Shown: positions 33,266 to 42,648 of the stretch, one piece after another
Layout of the letters: the number at the start of each line of letters is the position of its first letter
Numbering within the stretch: the first letter of the stretch is position 1
Assembly (NCBI GenBank): GCA_948144175.1
Contig: CANXME010002644.1
Location: 1,620,001 to 1,684,000, forward strand
Direction of reading: 5' to 3'
Origin: Closterium sp. NIES-65
Taxonomy: Eukaryota; Streptophyta; Zygnematophyceae; Desmidiales; Closteriaceae
Length of the DNA: 64,000 nucleotides
The notes under the pieces: model-generated
Told to the model about the DNA's origin: nothing
Database searches by the model: none
Seen by the model: only the letters and a program-made list of their open reading frames with translations
Made by a program: the position numbers and the translations under genes

Positions 33266-34795
33266 GAGTGGCGTGCCGCGATGGATGCGGAGCTGAAGGC
33301 ACTGGAATCACGAGACACCTGGGTCCTAGTCGATCGTGCAGCAGTGAAGGGGAGGAGGGTGCTCAGTGGAAAGTGGGTTTTTCGCCTGAAAACTAACGCT
33401 GACAGCACTATCGAGCGTTTTAAGGCACACTGGGTCGTACGTGGGTACGATCAGCGCCATGGCATCGATTACGACCAAACCTTCGCTCCCGTCAGCCGCC
33501 ACACCTAAGTCCGGATTTTACTCACCATTGCCGCCGCGAAGCACCTACCACTACGACAGATCGACGTAAAGAACGCGTTCTTGTACGCGTTGGTGGACAC
33601 CACCATCTTTGTGGAGCAGCCGCACACCTACGGGGAAGGAGATCCCAGGGTCTGTCAACTGAAGAAATCCCTGTACGGGATCAAGCAGGCGCCTCGCCTC
33701 TGGCAGCAGCACCTGCACAAAATTCTACTCGAAATCGGCTTCAAGCAGCTCCCACACGACCCGGGTATGTATCGTCTTCACTTCAGTGGCGACTACATCC
33801 TCCTGACAGTCTACGTCGACGACCTGCTGTACACGGGGACCTGCAATAAACTCCTGGACCAGTTTGAAGAGAACCTGGCGCAGCGCGTGGACATCACCAT
33901 CAATCCCGAAGTGAAGCAGTTCTTGAGGTTAAACATCACTTACGCGCCAGAAGCAATTCACTTGTCAGCCTCCAAATACGCAGAGCAGTTGAGGGAACGC
34001 TTCAACATATTCCCCCGCACCACTCTCTACTCCCTACCGCAGCCCCAGCACCAACTACAAATCGGACAACAAACCACTGTCACCCGCAGGACTTCAACTG
34101 TACCAGCAGCAACTGGGTTGCCTGCTGTTCGCCTCTGTCACCTGCCGACCCGACCTTTCGTACATCGCTAGCCAATTTGCACAGTATTCCCGCAAGCCAG
34201 TAGCAGAGAACCAGCTCGACCTAGAACGCGCCCTGTAGTACTTCATCTCCACACCTGACATTGGGCTCTCCTACTCCACGCTGACGACGACCTCCTTCAA
34301 TCTCAACGGTTACGTGGACACAGATCACGCAGCTGATCCTGAAAATCGACGGTCCCGAACTGGCTTCGTTTTTCGCCTGGAACCAATTGGGTCAATCTCC
34401 TAGAACTCACAGAAGCAGGAGATGGTTGCCCTGTCATCGGCTGAAGCAAAATACATCGCCGCGACAGCAGCAGTTCGTGAAGGGCTGTACCTGCAAGAGC
34501 TGCTGCAGGAAGCGAAAATTCCAACTTCGCCCACCTTTCGCCTTCACTGCGACAACCAGAGTGCCATCAGGATGGCGAACAAGCCAGGTTTCGTGAATCG
34601 CACAAAGCACGTCGCACTTCGGTATTTTTTCGTCAATGACGAAATTGACCAAGGCAAAGTTGACCTCGCCTATTGCCCGACCACCGAGATGGCAGCAGAC
34701 TTCCTCACCAAGCGCTTGCCACGTCAGCAGTACAAGCACTGCTCTGACCTTACCGGAGTAGTCAAGCGAGTCAGCTCCCTCTGCGCCCAGGAATG
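33266..34795 (+). pseudogene. Element C reverse transcriptase and RNase H
   Basis: Continues the C polyprotein after the nested insertions: [34 protein letters not shown] stop follows at 33506-33508. Then RQIDVKNAFLYA, YGIKQAPRLWQQHL and the catalytic YVDDLLYTG (near 33811). The frame is lost near 34050 and 34170. RNase H is preceded by a TAG at about 34400 (PIGSIS then stop) and retains SSAEAKYIA and DNQSAIRMANK. It ends at 34795 just before the purine run and 3' LTR. Element E has a stop at the same codon. Confidence 0.9.
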
Positions 34796-34803
34796 AAGGG
34801 GAG

Positions 34804-35215
34804 TGTTACGATATGAAGTTTTATGAGTAAGGCATTCCTGTATGCTGCAAGAGCCGACTCTACCGAGTATGAAGTCGAGGAGTCAGAAGAGTCGAAGCGA
34901 CGTAAAAACCGTCTGACCAAAAACCGGTGCAGGCAGAAACATCTGAAATGAAAAAGGCGGGAACAGGTTCAAAACGGGTTCCCACACCGCACGGTTTGAA
35001 TTTGCTGTAATAAGAGAATGTACCCCTTAGAGTACATGGCTAGTCTAGGTCTTTTCGTATTCCCCTGTACTCTTATATAAACTCGATGTATGCATGCCAT
35101 TATTAACTCAGTCATTTACATTCACTATGACATGAGATTCAAATCTTCCGCTGCAACACTACTCTGCGATCAACCCAGAGCGATCCTTCGCTAAGTCCCA
35201 TTTGGGATTGTAACA
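34804..35215 (+). repeat. 3' LTR of element C
   Basis: 412 bp, with TATA-like tatataaac near 35074 and the terminal pair tgttac/gtaaca. Followed by the caccc target duplication. Confidence 0.95.
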
Positions 35216-35220
35216 CACCC

Positions 35221-36098
35221 TACGGCTCAGACAAGTCACGTCCCAGCCCCAAACCGGTTCCTCTCGCAGCCCAACTCCCCCTCGTCCTTCTTGCAGCTCA
35301 GCATCCGAACCCTCTGCTGCACTGTCCCGCCTCTCGCAGCTCAACATCCCCATGATTCGGTTGTGACGCTCTGATAAAAACAACATGACACAACTACAAT
35401 TTGGACAACACTACTCGTTTCATCTGTAAAATCAGACATGCCTTTCTCATTCGTCTGAAAAATCAGACCAAACTTTTCTCCCATCTGAACGTCAGACGAA
35501 ACAGATTTTGGGATTTATGTTTTCAGACGGGCTCAAAACCTAGCAAGAGCCCTGGACCTGGTGTCTTGCGTTCTTTCTTCTTCTGCGCGCCATCACACAA
35601 TACCGTACCCATGGTGCTCTGCGCGTTGGTATCAAGCGGAAACGCACACATCCATCCACCTCCACCAAACCAAACCAAACCCTGTCTTTTCCAAGCCAAG
35701 AATAGCTCAGAGTTTCAATCCCGCCCTTGGAGTTGGTGTTGCTCTCCTCTGAACAGACAGAGACCAAGGCACAGAATAAGTCGCGAAGATGCCATGCATG
35801 CGGACACTGAAAAGGCCTTGTTATATTCCAGGGTATCATCATGCTGACATGCACATGGTATCGACGCAGTGGATTAGTGTGAAGTACAACAATAACACAG
35901 ATTGTGACTAGCTGAATCACGCAAGTCCTTGCGGTACTATGGTACCAGTATTATCTCAGTAGCATCCTAGGGTAGCAAAAAATGGCCGTTTTAGTGTCAG
36001 ATCCTACAGCATGCAGATCCTACAGCATGCAGATCCTAGAGCATGCATTGGGCTTCACAAACCCTGTAAACAGCGCTGGATTTCTCTCCTCGCGCGAC
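35221..36098. other. Right flank of element C, no gene seen
   Basis: Contains tcagac/gtctga words near 35430-35535 that match the left flank of C. Three tandem copies of an 18-bp unit (cagatcctacagcatg..) lie at about 35998-36046, immediately 3' of U3. No recognisable protein. No copy of the Q-rich gene fragment is seen here, unlike beside U1, U2, U4 and U5. Confidence 0.5.
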
Positions 36099-38129
36099 CT
36101 ATGCATGGTTATGTGTGCCACTAAACGTAATCCTCGGTACCAGCCCATCAACATCAACGGTTCTCACCGCCCTACAGCCAGCCGAATATTGACTGCAGCG
36201 GTAATACTTCCTCAAGAAGGAAGCTTCGCCTTTCCGATGGATTATCTTGTTGCCATTGTTGTGCCACCGGTGGGTTTCACCACTCAAACTCGTGCTTGCA
36301 GCTGCAGACCCATGCAAAGCTGCAGATCCATGCAAAGCTGCAGACCCATGCAAAGCTGCAGATCCATGCAAAGCTGCAGACCCATGCAAAGCTGAGGCAT
36401 CTGAACCTGACGCAGCAGATTCAGCAGCAGTTAGAGTGGAGTGAATTGATGCGGATGGAGTGGGTGAGGTGGTGGGGGTGCTTGGGGTGGTAGGACTGGA
36501 AGTGAAGGCAGAAGATTTGATGAGTTTCGCCTGCTTGTTGCCCTTCTCCCTTATCTCGCGTATTCTCCTTTTCCTAGGCTCTACTATGTTCTCCCCCACT
36601 TTGGAAACTTCAAGCTTGGAAGCTTCCTCCGGCTGCACTGCTGCTGAAGGTGGCTGCACGGCAGGGGTTGAAGCACCTCTGCCCAATCCCATTGCTTGCA
36701 GTCGAAAAGGGAAGGCGGTGCTACCGGCAAACAAAGGGTTTCTCAATAAAGCGTATGGGGTGTATGGCAATTGAGTTGGGTGGCTGTAGAATGGATTCCA
36801 AGCAGGCTCCAGAGGAAAAACAGAAGGGTGAAACGGCTGACAGATGCTCAGAGGGTGTGACGGGGAGTCAGAGGGTTCAATGAAGCTTCCATCCCCAAGC
36901 ATGGCACCTCCCTCGCACCCTGGCGTTCCCAATGACGAGCGTCGCTGGGCAGCCAACCGCGCTCCTTCCTCTGCAGAGAGCAACCGGATTTTCTTCCCAG
37001 AATATACCGGGTCGGGAGACGCAGGAGGCTCGGGCGCGACGAGAGCAGCCTCGCTTACTAATTCCTTTGGGTTTTCCGAGAGGTGCGGAGAGGCTCGGTC
37101 GCCGTCTCCCATGCTGCTGCCAGCCACCACCAATGCGCCGCTGCTGCTGCCGCCGTCTCCTGTGCCGCTGGTAATCACCACTGTGCCGCTGCCGCTGTCT
37201 CCCATGCTGCTGCCAGCCACCACCACTGTGCCGCTGCCGCTGTCTCCCGCGCCGCTGCCGCTGTCTCCCGCGCCGCTGGTAACCACCACTGTGCCGCCCT
37301 CGTCCCCAGCAGCAGCGTTGCTGCCGCCCTCACAAGGAGCAGCGTTGCTGCCGCCCTCACAAACAGCAGTGCAACTCCGTGAGAGGTGTGCAGAAACTGT
37401 GTTGCCGCCTCCCATGCTGCTGCCTAATCCGCCCTCCTCTCTCGCCGTCTCCCCAATCATGCCCCTGGTTACCACCGCTGTGCCGCTGCCACCCTCACAA
37501 GAAGCAGTGCCGGTGCTGCCTAATTCTCCCTTCTCATTCACCGTGTCCCTGCGTGACATGCTGTTACCGACTCGCGCAGAGCTTCTTTTCACCAGCTTCG
37601 CCTGTCTTATCTCTCGCTTCATCTGCTGCAACAGTCCTGTCAAGGTCAGCCCCGTACCGCCATCACCAGCGCCAGCACCTTTTGCACCAGCATCGGCGTT
37701 AGAAATAGCATCAGCTTTATCATCGGCGGTAGCATCATCAGCAGCATCACCGACGGCAGCGCAAGCGCCTCTGGCGGCAGCGCGACTCACGTGCTGCTGC
37801 GCTGCCGTCGCGTCGCCTTCTGCATCATCAAAGGCATCATAGGTAGCATCAGCGTCAGCATCGGCAGCATCAGCACGAGCAACATCACCCACGGCAGCAC
37901 GAGCCGCGCCAGCAGCCTCAGGCTGACTTACGTGCTGCTGCGGTGCCGTCGCGACACCCGCCGACTCGGATTCGACTCTCGAAATCGCCGTCCGCTGAGC
38001 AGAATCGCCGCTTAGTATCGGCGTTTCTGATTCGCCGCTTACAATCGGCGTTTCGTATTCGCCGCGGCCTATTGATAGCACGAGATCTAAGTCTAGCATC
38101 CCCTGCAGCAAAGGCCGAGTCATTGCCAT
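36099..38129 (-). CDS. WRKY-like zinc-finger protein, copy U3
   Basis: 676 codons from ATG 38129 (MAMTRPLLQGMLDL). The frame is open 32 codons further up but without another ATG, so an upstream exon or lost start is possible. Body: Ala/Asp-rich repeats, the block GTGLTLTGLLQQMKREI, a long Gly/Ser/Asp tract of VVVTSGAGDSGSG-type repeats (about 37110-37330), VQPEEASK, and basic KRRIREIREKGNKQAKLI. LHGSAA repeats and the terminal domain follow. The heptad is WHNNGNK, then FLRKYYRCS; the ligands are C-X6-C-X20-H-N-H. It is closest to U1 in the domain. The Gly/Ser tract and LHGSAA repeats are private expansions. Likely nuclear; target unknown. Confidence 0.75.
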   Translation of the reverse strand: MAMTRPLLQGMLDLDLVLSIGRGEYETPIVSGESETPILSGDSAQRTAISRVESESAGVATAPQQHVSQPEAAGAARAAVGDVARADAADADADATYDAFDDAEGDATAAQQHVSRAAARGACAAVGDAADDATADDKADAISNADAGAKGAGAGDGGTGLTLTGLLQQMKREIRQAKLVKRSSARVGNSMSRRDTVNEKGELGSTGTASCEGGSGTAVVTRGMIGETAREEGGLGSSMGGGNTVSAHLSRSCTAVCEGGSNAAPCEGGSNAAAGDEGGTVVVTSGAGDSGSGAGDSGSGTVVVAGSSMGDSGSGTVVITSGTGDGGSSSGALVVAGSSMGDGDRASPHLSENPKELVSEAALVAPEPPASPDPVYSGKKIRLLSAEEGARLAAQRRSSLGTPGCEGGAMLGDGSFIEPSDSPSHPLSICQPFHPSVFPLEPAWNPFYSHPTQLPYTPYALLRNPLFAGSTAFPFRLQAMGLGRGASTPAVQPPSAAVQPEEASKLEVSKVGENIVEPRKRRIREIREKGNKQAKLIKSSAFTSSPTTPSTPTTSPTPSASIHSTLTAAESAASGSDASALHGSAALHGSAALHGSAALHGSAALHGSAAASTSLSGETHRWHNNGNKIIHRKGEASFLRKYYRCSQYSAGCRAVRTVDVDGLVPRITFSGTHNHA
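36292..36398 (-). repeat. 18-bp repeat coding for LHGSAA in U3
   Basis: About six copies of an 18-bp unit (ctgcagacccatgcaaag, alternating with a variant) code in frame for LHGSAA just before the WRKY-like domain. Confidence 0.9.
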
Positions 38130-38380
38130 ATTCAGCTTCCGTTGAGTCCTAGCCGCTACTACACTCGCGGGCAGAGCATCAAAAGAAGCGCTGGCGAGAA
38201 ACAAGGTCAAACTTTCGACCGCCAATTTACGTGCTCCTTAGTACTGAATGCGATGAGAAACTAAATCTACTCGCACACAGCACATCGCTTCCAGATTGCG
38301 ACAAGTCTGATGCCTTCAAATGTTCATACGCGCCCTGTCGGAGAAACACGGGCGAATCCGCGATCGCTTCCGCGTGCTCG

Positions 38381-38539
38381 CGGAAGCGAGCTGCCCGCGG
38401 GCAAGAAAAACTAAAACCCAGTCGGAAGGCATGCGGTTCGGGAGCATCAACCCTAAAATTTCAGGGTTGAGGCTCCCGAACGGCATGCCGGTCGCGATGG
38501 GGAATATTTTTTCTTGCCCCGGGCAGAATGCTTCCGCCA
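38381..38539. repeat. Palindromic foldback (MITE-like) repeat, copy 2
   Basis: The arms gcggaagc..ctgcccgcgggcaagaaaaa and tcttgccccgggcagaatgcttccgc pair. The centre pairs ttcgggagcatcaaccct with agggttgaggctcccgaa. It is homologous to 409-539. This copy shows the longer arms, so the family unit is about 160 bp. No ORF is expected from it. Confidence 0.8.
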
Positions 38540-38561
38540 GCTCCGCGTCCTGGTGGATTCG

Positions 38562-38602
38562 AAACCCACCAGGAGAGGGACCTGGTGGGTTTGCCCACCA
38601 GG
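38562..38602. repeat. Two mutually exclusive hairpins
   Basis: aaacccaccagg (38562-38573) pairs perfectly with cctggtgggttt (38581-38592) over a 7-nt loop. The same middle arm can instead pair with gcccaccagg (38593-38602). The three arms lie next to the foldback repeat and may be a further part of a mobile repeat. Confidence 0.6.
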
Positions 38603-40329
38603 GCTCGGATGGACTCCCAGTGGCAGAACATCTTCATCAGGCCTGTCGCTTGCAGGGCGTTTGCCCTGCTGGACCTTGAATTCCAGGGCTGGGTTGCCCT
38701 TGAAAACTGAAATTGATGGGTTGAGAAAATTGTGGCCCTGATTCATTACAGGGCTGATTTCGGGCTTAGGTCTGGAGTGTTAAGGGTAGATTTCAGGCGA
38801 GCCCTGGAACATAGTCTTTCGAACTCCCCTCCCACTCCTCCCCCCCCCCCCTCCCCCCCCAAACTCCTCCATTCCCCCTCCCCCCGTTTCTATTTTGATT
38901 GCATTCAAGCCTGTCAAATTTGGAGTTGCGTGGCTGGACCACAGATTCAACTCAGCCAACAACTGGTACTTGTACCAATTACAACCTCGCTCCCATCCCA
39001 TGACACACAGACAGTAGCATGAACCAACATGCAGCAGCAAAACACATCTCAGATCCCCGTCATGTTGTGCACCCTCAGGCCTGAATGGGCATAGCAAGCA
39101 GCAAAACACATCTCAGATCTTTGCTAAGAGTTGGAAGAGGAGGAAGTCTGTTACGCGTGCGTAGTGAATGACGCTAACTAGTTTTGTTTTTGCTAACTAG
39201 CTAATTTGATACTAGCGGAGTGCAGCTGTCAGCTTTGTGGTAGAACTGAGGCTGCAGAATATCCGCGGCAAACCTGACTTACAGGGAGGAATAAATTTCA
39301 GCCCTGAAGCCTAAAGGGCCGAGATTCGCCCCGACCCTGCTAAATACAGGGTCGTACATGCCGGGCCCCCTGATTTGTCCGGGGGGGCCAAAACGAAACG
39401 ACAGCCCTGATCTTCATATCTCGTCAACAGTTCAGTTCTTCGGTCCGACTGGGTTTGACAATTCTTTGGTCCGACAGATACCGAAGTACTGCACTCTGCT
39501 GATGAAGCAACCGAACCGACCCGACCAAGGCTGTGGTCCGACCGACTCCGAAACATTGGCGGGGACGGTCTGAAAATGGTGAGGGGAGACCACACTCAAC
39601 CTCGTCCGATTCCGAACCGAAACATTTGCAGGGGTACGGTCTGAAAGAAGCGGACCACACTCAACCTCATCCAGCCTTGGGGAAGACTTGGTAGCCCTAG
39701 TTCCACCCTTCGGGGGTGTTTAGGGCTTGTTACATATTTTACTTCAGCCCGTCCGGACTGGCACGTCCGGACTTTTGTGTGGCTACCCTTTTCGTTGTGT
39801 TTCGTGAATTTCCTCGCTAAACCACTTGCGACGTCGTTAGCGATCGGACTGGTGATGGAACATTTTGCGCGAATTGCCTTCCCAAATCGACCGGACGATT
39901 ACAGTTCGATTAGTGGACGGACGTAACAGTAACGCAAATTCATTGGTCAGCGATTAAAGTCTTCAAGTCGCTTTGATGTTACCTTTCTCGTAGTCTGTTC
40001 GTAATCGTGGTTACAACCTCGCAAACATTCGAGTTTTCGTCAGGCTGAAAATGTTTCATCTACAACGTCGGACGAGGTTTAGTCCGGACGCTGGACTCGT
40101 ACTGCCCGAGATTCGGAATCTGAACTGTTCTCGGACGGTTGTCCGGACTTTAGCCAGTTTAAAAAATGTAACACGCCTTCAGCAGGCTTGGCAAATCAAG
40201 TAACAGCCCTTCGCAGTCGCCAGAAACAAGTAACTGTCGACAACTTCGTTCGGTTGTTCGTTACCACCCTCCAAGCCCATGAGATGCAGGGGTGCAGAGC
40301 TCGTCAACAACCACGGAACCACGCCGAGC
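38603..40329. other. Repeat-rich intergenic stretch, no gene seen
   Basis: There is a C-rich tract near 38830-38885. Near 39440-39665 are two tandem diverged copies of a segment with ggtccgac, gaaacatt, ggggacggtctgaaa and accacactcaacctc. Similar words occur near 14900. The remainder is AT-balanced sequence without motif-bearing ORFs. Confidence 0.5.
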
Positions 40330-40560
40330 ACGTATAACGGATTTCCGATCGGTGGAAACTGGGTTTGCCTGGTGAATCTAACGGTGGAGCAGCTTCGTCG
40401 CACCACGACCTTTCCTGCCACGTATGCCTCACACGCGAAAGTCACTTCTCACTTGCTGCGCACGAAACAATTCTTCAGAATTCAACACTTCCAAAATGCA
40501 GATTCGTGTCGACATGGAATAGAAACGCGGCTCCTGCCAAACTGAGCGCATCAAGCACAT
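40330..40560 (+). repeat. Duplicated 5' flank of the convergent pair (unit U4)
   Basis: Matches 15535-15750: ggtggaaactgggtttgcc, gagcagcttcgtcgcacca, cacgaaacaattcttcag and gaaacgcggctcctgcca occur in the same order and spacing. Confidence 0.8.
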
Positions 40561-40796
40561 GCTCCCTAGAAGTCTTCGGGAGGTCAAGCACAACTAGGTT
40601 GAGAGCAGGTGACGCATATAGTCAGTTTTGTTCCGTCCGGAGGAACTATTGCTACGATAACTATATTCACCCTCGTGAGCTATTTCTACGAACGTCTCAC
40701 ATCTTTCTCATTTATCTCGTGCACCTGTGTTTCTCAACGTCCTTAATTAGTCGGCATACAATTCTCAATATAGACGCCAGGGCCACGGCTAATATC

Positions 40797-41118
40797 AATG
40801 GGTGCACTACGATTAGGGGACGTAACCTCCAGACGCAATAGCCCGCTTCCTCTCTCTTCCCCTGTTGCACGATTTCGGCGGAACCAAGATTTGGAGAGTT
40901 AACCAGACCCGCAAGCCCACGGAGGAAGCGCAGCTGGAGGTGGAACGTCACAAGCGAGTGTGACTACGACGGTCGTGATTGTGCAAGACAGCTGCTCCAC
41001 ATCCGCCACCATTTCTTGTCCCCCCCCTCGTGCCACTGCACCTTCCACAGCGGGCACGCCTTTTCCAGGGGGTTCTCTATCGCCTGTAGGCTCCCTTTCC
41101 CCAACTTACGTGCTGTAT
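40797..41118 (+). pseudogene. Truncated copy of the GTGVFLP gene 5' part (U4)
   Basis: Recognisable by cacgatttcggcggaacc, gttaaccag..cgcaagccca, acaagcgagtgtgactac and gttctctatcgcctgtagg, in the order of the intact gene at 10472. The start codon is lost and stops and frameshifts are present. Similarity stops at about 41118, where gtaagc (41119-41124) begins, the same breakpoint as in U2 and U5. The end lies about 145 bp from the stop of WRKY-like gene U4. Confidence 0.7.
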
Positions 41119-41262
41119 GTAAGCGAATCAACGATCCTCTGTTCAATGAACCATGTGATCAATCTATTGCACTCGGTGTCAACCCAACTCAAGCAGAAAG
41201 AAAAAAAAAAGTATTTCGTGAACCCTTTTTAGTAGCACAGAATATCGAGTCAGTATTGGGCC

Positions 41263-42582
41263 TTACAAACCCTGCGTATGATCCTGTCTTTCTGTCCTCG
41301 TGGCCGCATTATCAACCGTTAAGTGGTTATGGTCCCCTTTAAACGTTGTCCTCTGCCCGGGAACATCATCAACGTATTTCCTCGCCCGACAGCCAGTCGA
41401 ATATTGACTGCAACGGAGGTGCTTTCTCTTGAAGGGGGGTCTACCTGTCGGATGAATGGTCTTGTTTCCGTTGTTGTGCCACGTGTAATTTGCAGCTGCA
41501 GACGTACCAGCAGCGATAGTAGTGGAAGGTGCTGATGTGGGCGCGTTCGGTTGCACTATTGCTAACGCCGACTGTCCTGCAGCGGGTGAAGCGCCTCCGA
41601 TCAATCCCAGTGTTTGTGGTTGAAGGGGTAAGGTGTGTGACACTTCTGCCGGGTGATTTTGGCTCACGTTTTGAGTAGACCGCAGAGGGATAAGAGGGGG
41701 GCGGGACTCTCGATGGATGCTCAATGGGGTAGAAGGTGAGCCGCTAAAACTTACAGACCCGATGTTCTCCAGCTCCGAAGTTCGCTGCATGTTGGCGGTC
41801 GACGCAGGCCTTGCGACCGCTCTGTTGCCACTCGCACTCGCCTGTGTTTTCTGCCGCTTTATCGCCTCCAGCACTTTTGAGATTGTCAGCCCCCTTGCGT
41901 CATCACCAGCGTCATCACCAGCGCCATCACCAGCGCCATCACCAGCGCCATCACCAGCGCCATCACCAGCGCCATCACCAGCGCCATCACCAGCGCCATC
42001 ACCAGCGCCATCACCAGCGCCATCACCAGGGCCATCACCAGCGCCAGCAATATCGCCGACGGCAGCGCCAACGCCAGCATCCTGGCTCCTGTGCTGCTGA
42101 TCTGCCGTGGTGTCACCATTTGCATCAGCATTGGCATCATAAGTAGCATCGGCGTCAGCATCGTTAGCATCAGTACCAGCAACATCACGGATGGCAGCGC
42201 CAACGCCAGCGCCCTGGCTCCCGTGCTGCTGCTCTACCGTGGTGTCACCTTGTGCACCAGCGTTGGCATTATCAATGGCATCGGTGTTAGAATCGTCACC
42301 ATCAGCACCATCACTATCACCGACGGCAACGCCAACGCTAGCACCCTGACTCCCGTGCTGGTTCTCTGCCATCGCGTCGCCTGCCAATTCCGATTCGATT
42401 CTCGGAAGCAGAGTCCCTGTCTGCTGTGCAGAATTGCCGCCCATCAGCATTTCGAATTCGGACATCCAACTCATTCCGGGAGTCATTACCGGATCTAGCT
42501 CCCCCTCAGTAGCGGGATTTGCGGGCGCTGCATCAGAAGGAGCGCTCATAAAAAGCAAGTTTGTCAGTGTAGTACTATCCAT
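41263..42582 (-). CDS. WRKY-like zinc-finger protein, copy U4 (shortest)
   Basis: 439 codons from ATG 42582 (MDSTTLTNLLFMSAP). The open frame extends to a TTG at 42702. It contains three diverged copies of a 45-residue module (QHGSQGAGVGAAVGD..), then an (Asp-Gly-Ala-Gly)n run coded by a 12-bp minisatellite. The block GLTISKVLEAIKRQK, LPLQPQTLG and GASPAAGQSALAIVQP follow, and then the terminal domain. The domain heptad is WHNNGNK, with KHLRCS in place of YYRCS and ligands C-X6-C-X19-H-N-H. The basic EREIREKGNKRAK-type block present in the other four copies is missing between VQP and the domain, so nuclear import or DNA contacts may differ. Frame fully open. Confidence 0.72.
   Translation of the reverse strand: MDSTTLTNLLFMSAPSDAAPANPATEGELDPVMTPGMSWMSEFEMLMGGNSAQQTGTLLPRIESELAGDAMAENQHGSQGASVGVAVGDSDGADGDDSNTDAIDNANAGAQGDTTVEQQHGSQGAGVGAAIRDVAGTDANDADADATYDANADANGDTTADQQHRSQDAGVGAAVGDIAGAGDGPGDGAGDGAGDGAGDGAGDGAGDGAGDGAGDGAGDGAGDDAGDDARGLTISKVLEAIKRQKTQASASGNRAVARPASTANMQRTSELENIGSVSFSGSPSTPLSIHRESRPPLIPLRSTQNVSQNHPAEVSHTLPLQPQTLGLIGGASPAAGQSALAIVQPNAPTSAPSTTIAAGTSAAANYTWHNNGNKTIHPTGRPPFKRKHLRCSQYSTGCRARKYVDDVPGQRTTFKGDHNHLTVDNAATRTERQDHTQGL
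41905..42050 (-). repeat. 12-bp minisatellite coding (GDGA)n in U4
   Basis: About twelve near-perfect copies of caccagcgccat on the plus strand. In frame on the minus strand they code alternating Gly-Asp-Gly-Ala. It is private to this copy. Confidence 0.95.
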
Positions 42583-42626
42583 TAGTCGAAGTGGCAGTGA
42601 AACGCTAGCAGCAGCAGCTCGGCTTA

Positions 42627-42648
42627 GGGGGATGGATGGGATGGGATG
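42627..42648 (-). promoter_or_regulatory. CCCATCC-type box upstream of U4
   Basis: The plus strand reads gggggatggatgggatggga, 45-66 bp upstream of the U4 ATG. It is aligned in position with the boxes upstream of U1 and U2. Confidence 0.35.

Larger units (their letters stand above)
20443..35215 (+). mobile_element. Ty1/copia retrotransposon C, host of three nested insertions
   Basis: LTRs are 20443-20853 (411 bp) and 34804-35215 (412 bp), starting tgttacg and ending gtaaca. The perfect 5-bp target duplication is caccc (20438-20442, 35216-35220). The primer site tggtatgagagct follows the 5' LTR and the purine run gaaggggag precedes the 3' LTR. Removing D (21444-22826), solo LTR F and element B inside F leaves about 6.8 kb of gag-pol. 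That remainder reads continuously across the insertion points: TGPHAK joins EWRAAMD when F, B and one ccaag copy are removed. Gag-pol has several stops and frameshifts. Its LTR core promoter (cttatataaactcg) is like that of element E. Confidence 0.95.

Noticed and set aside
36292..42050. CRISPR-like arrays of short repeats
   Set aside because: Units are contiguous coding minisatellites without unique spacers, in a eukaryotic setting.
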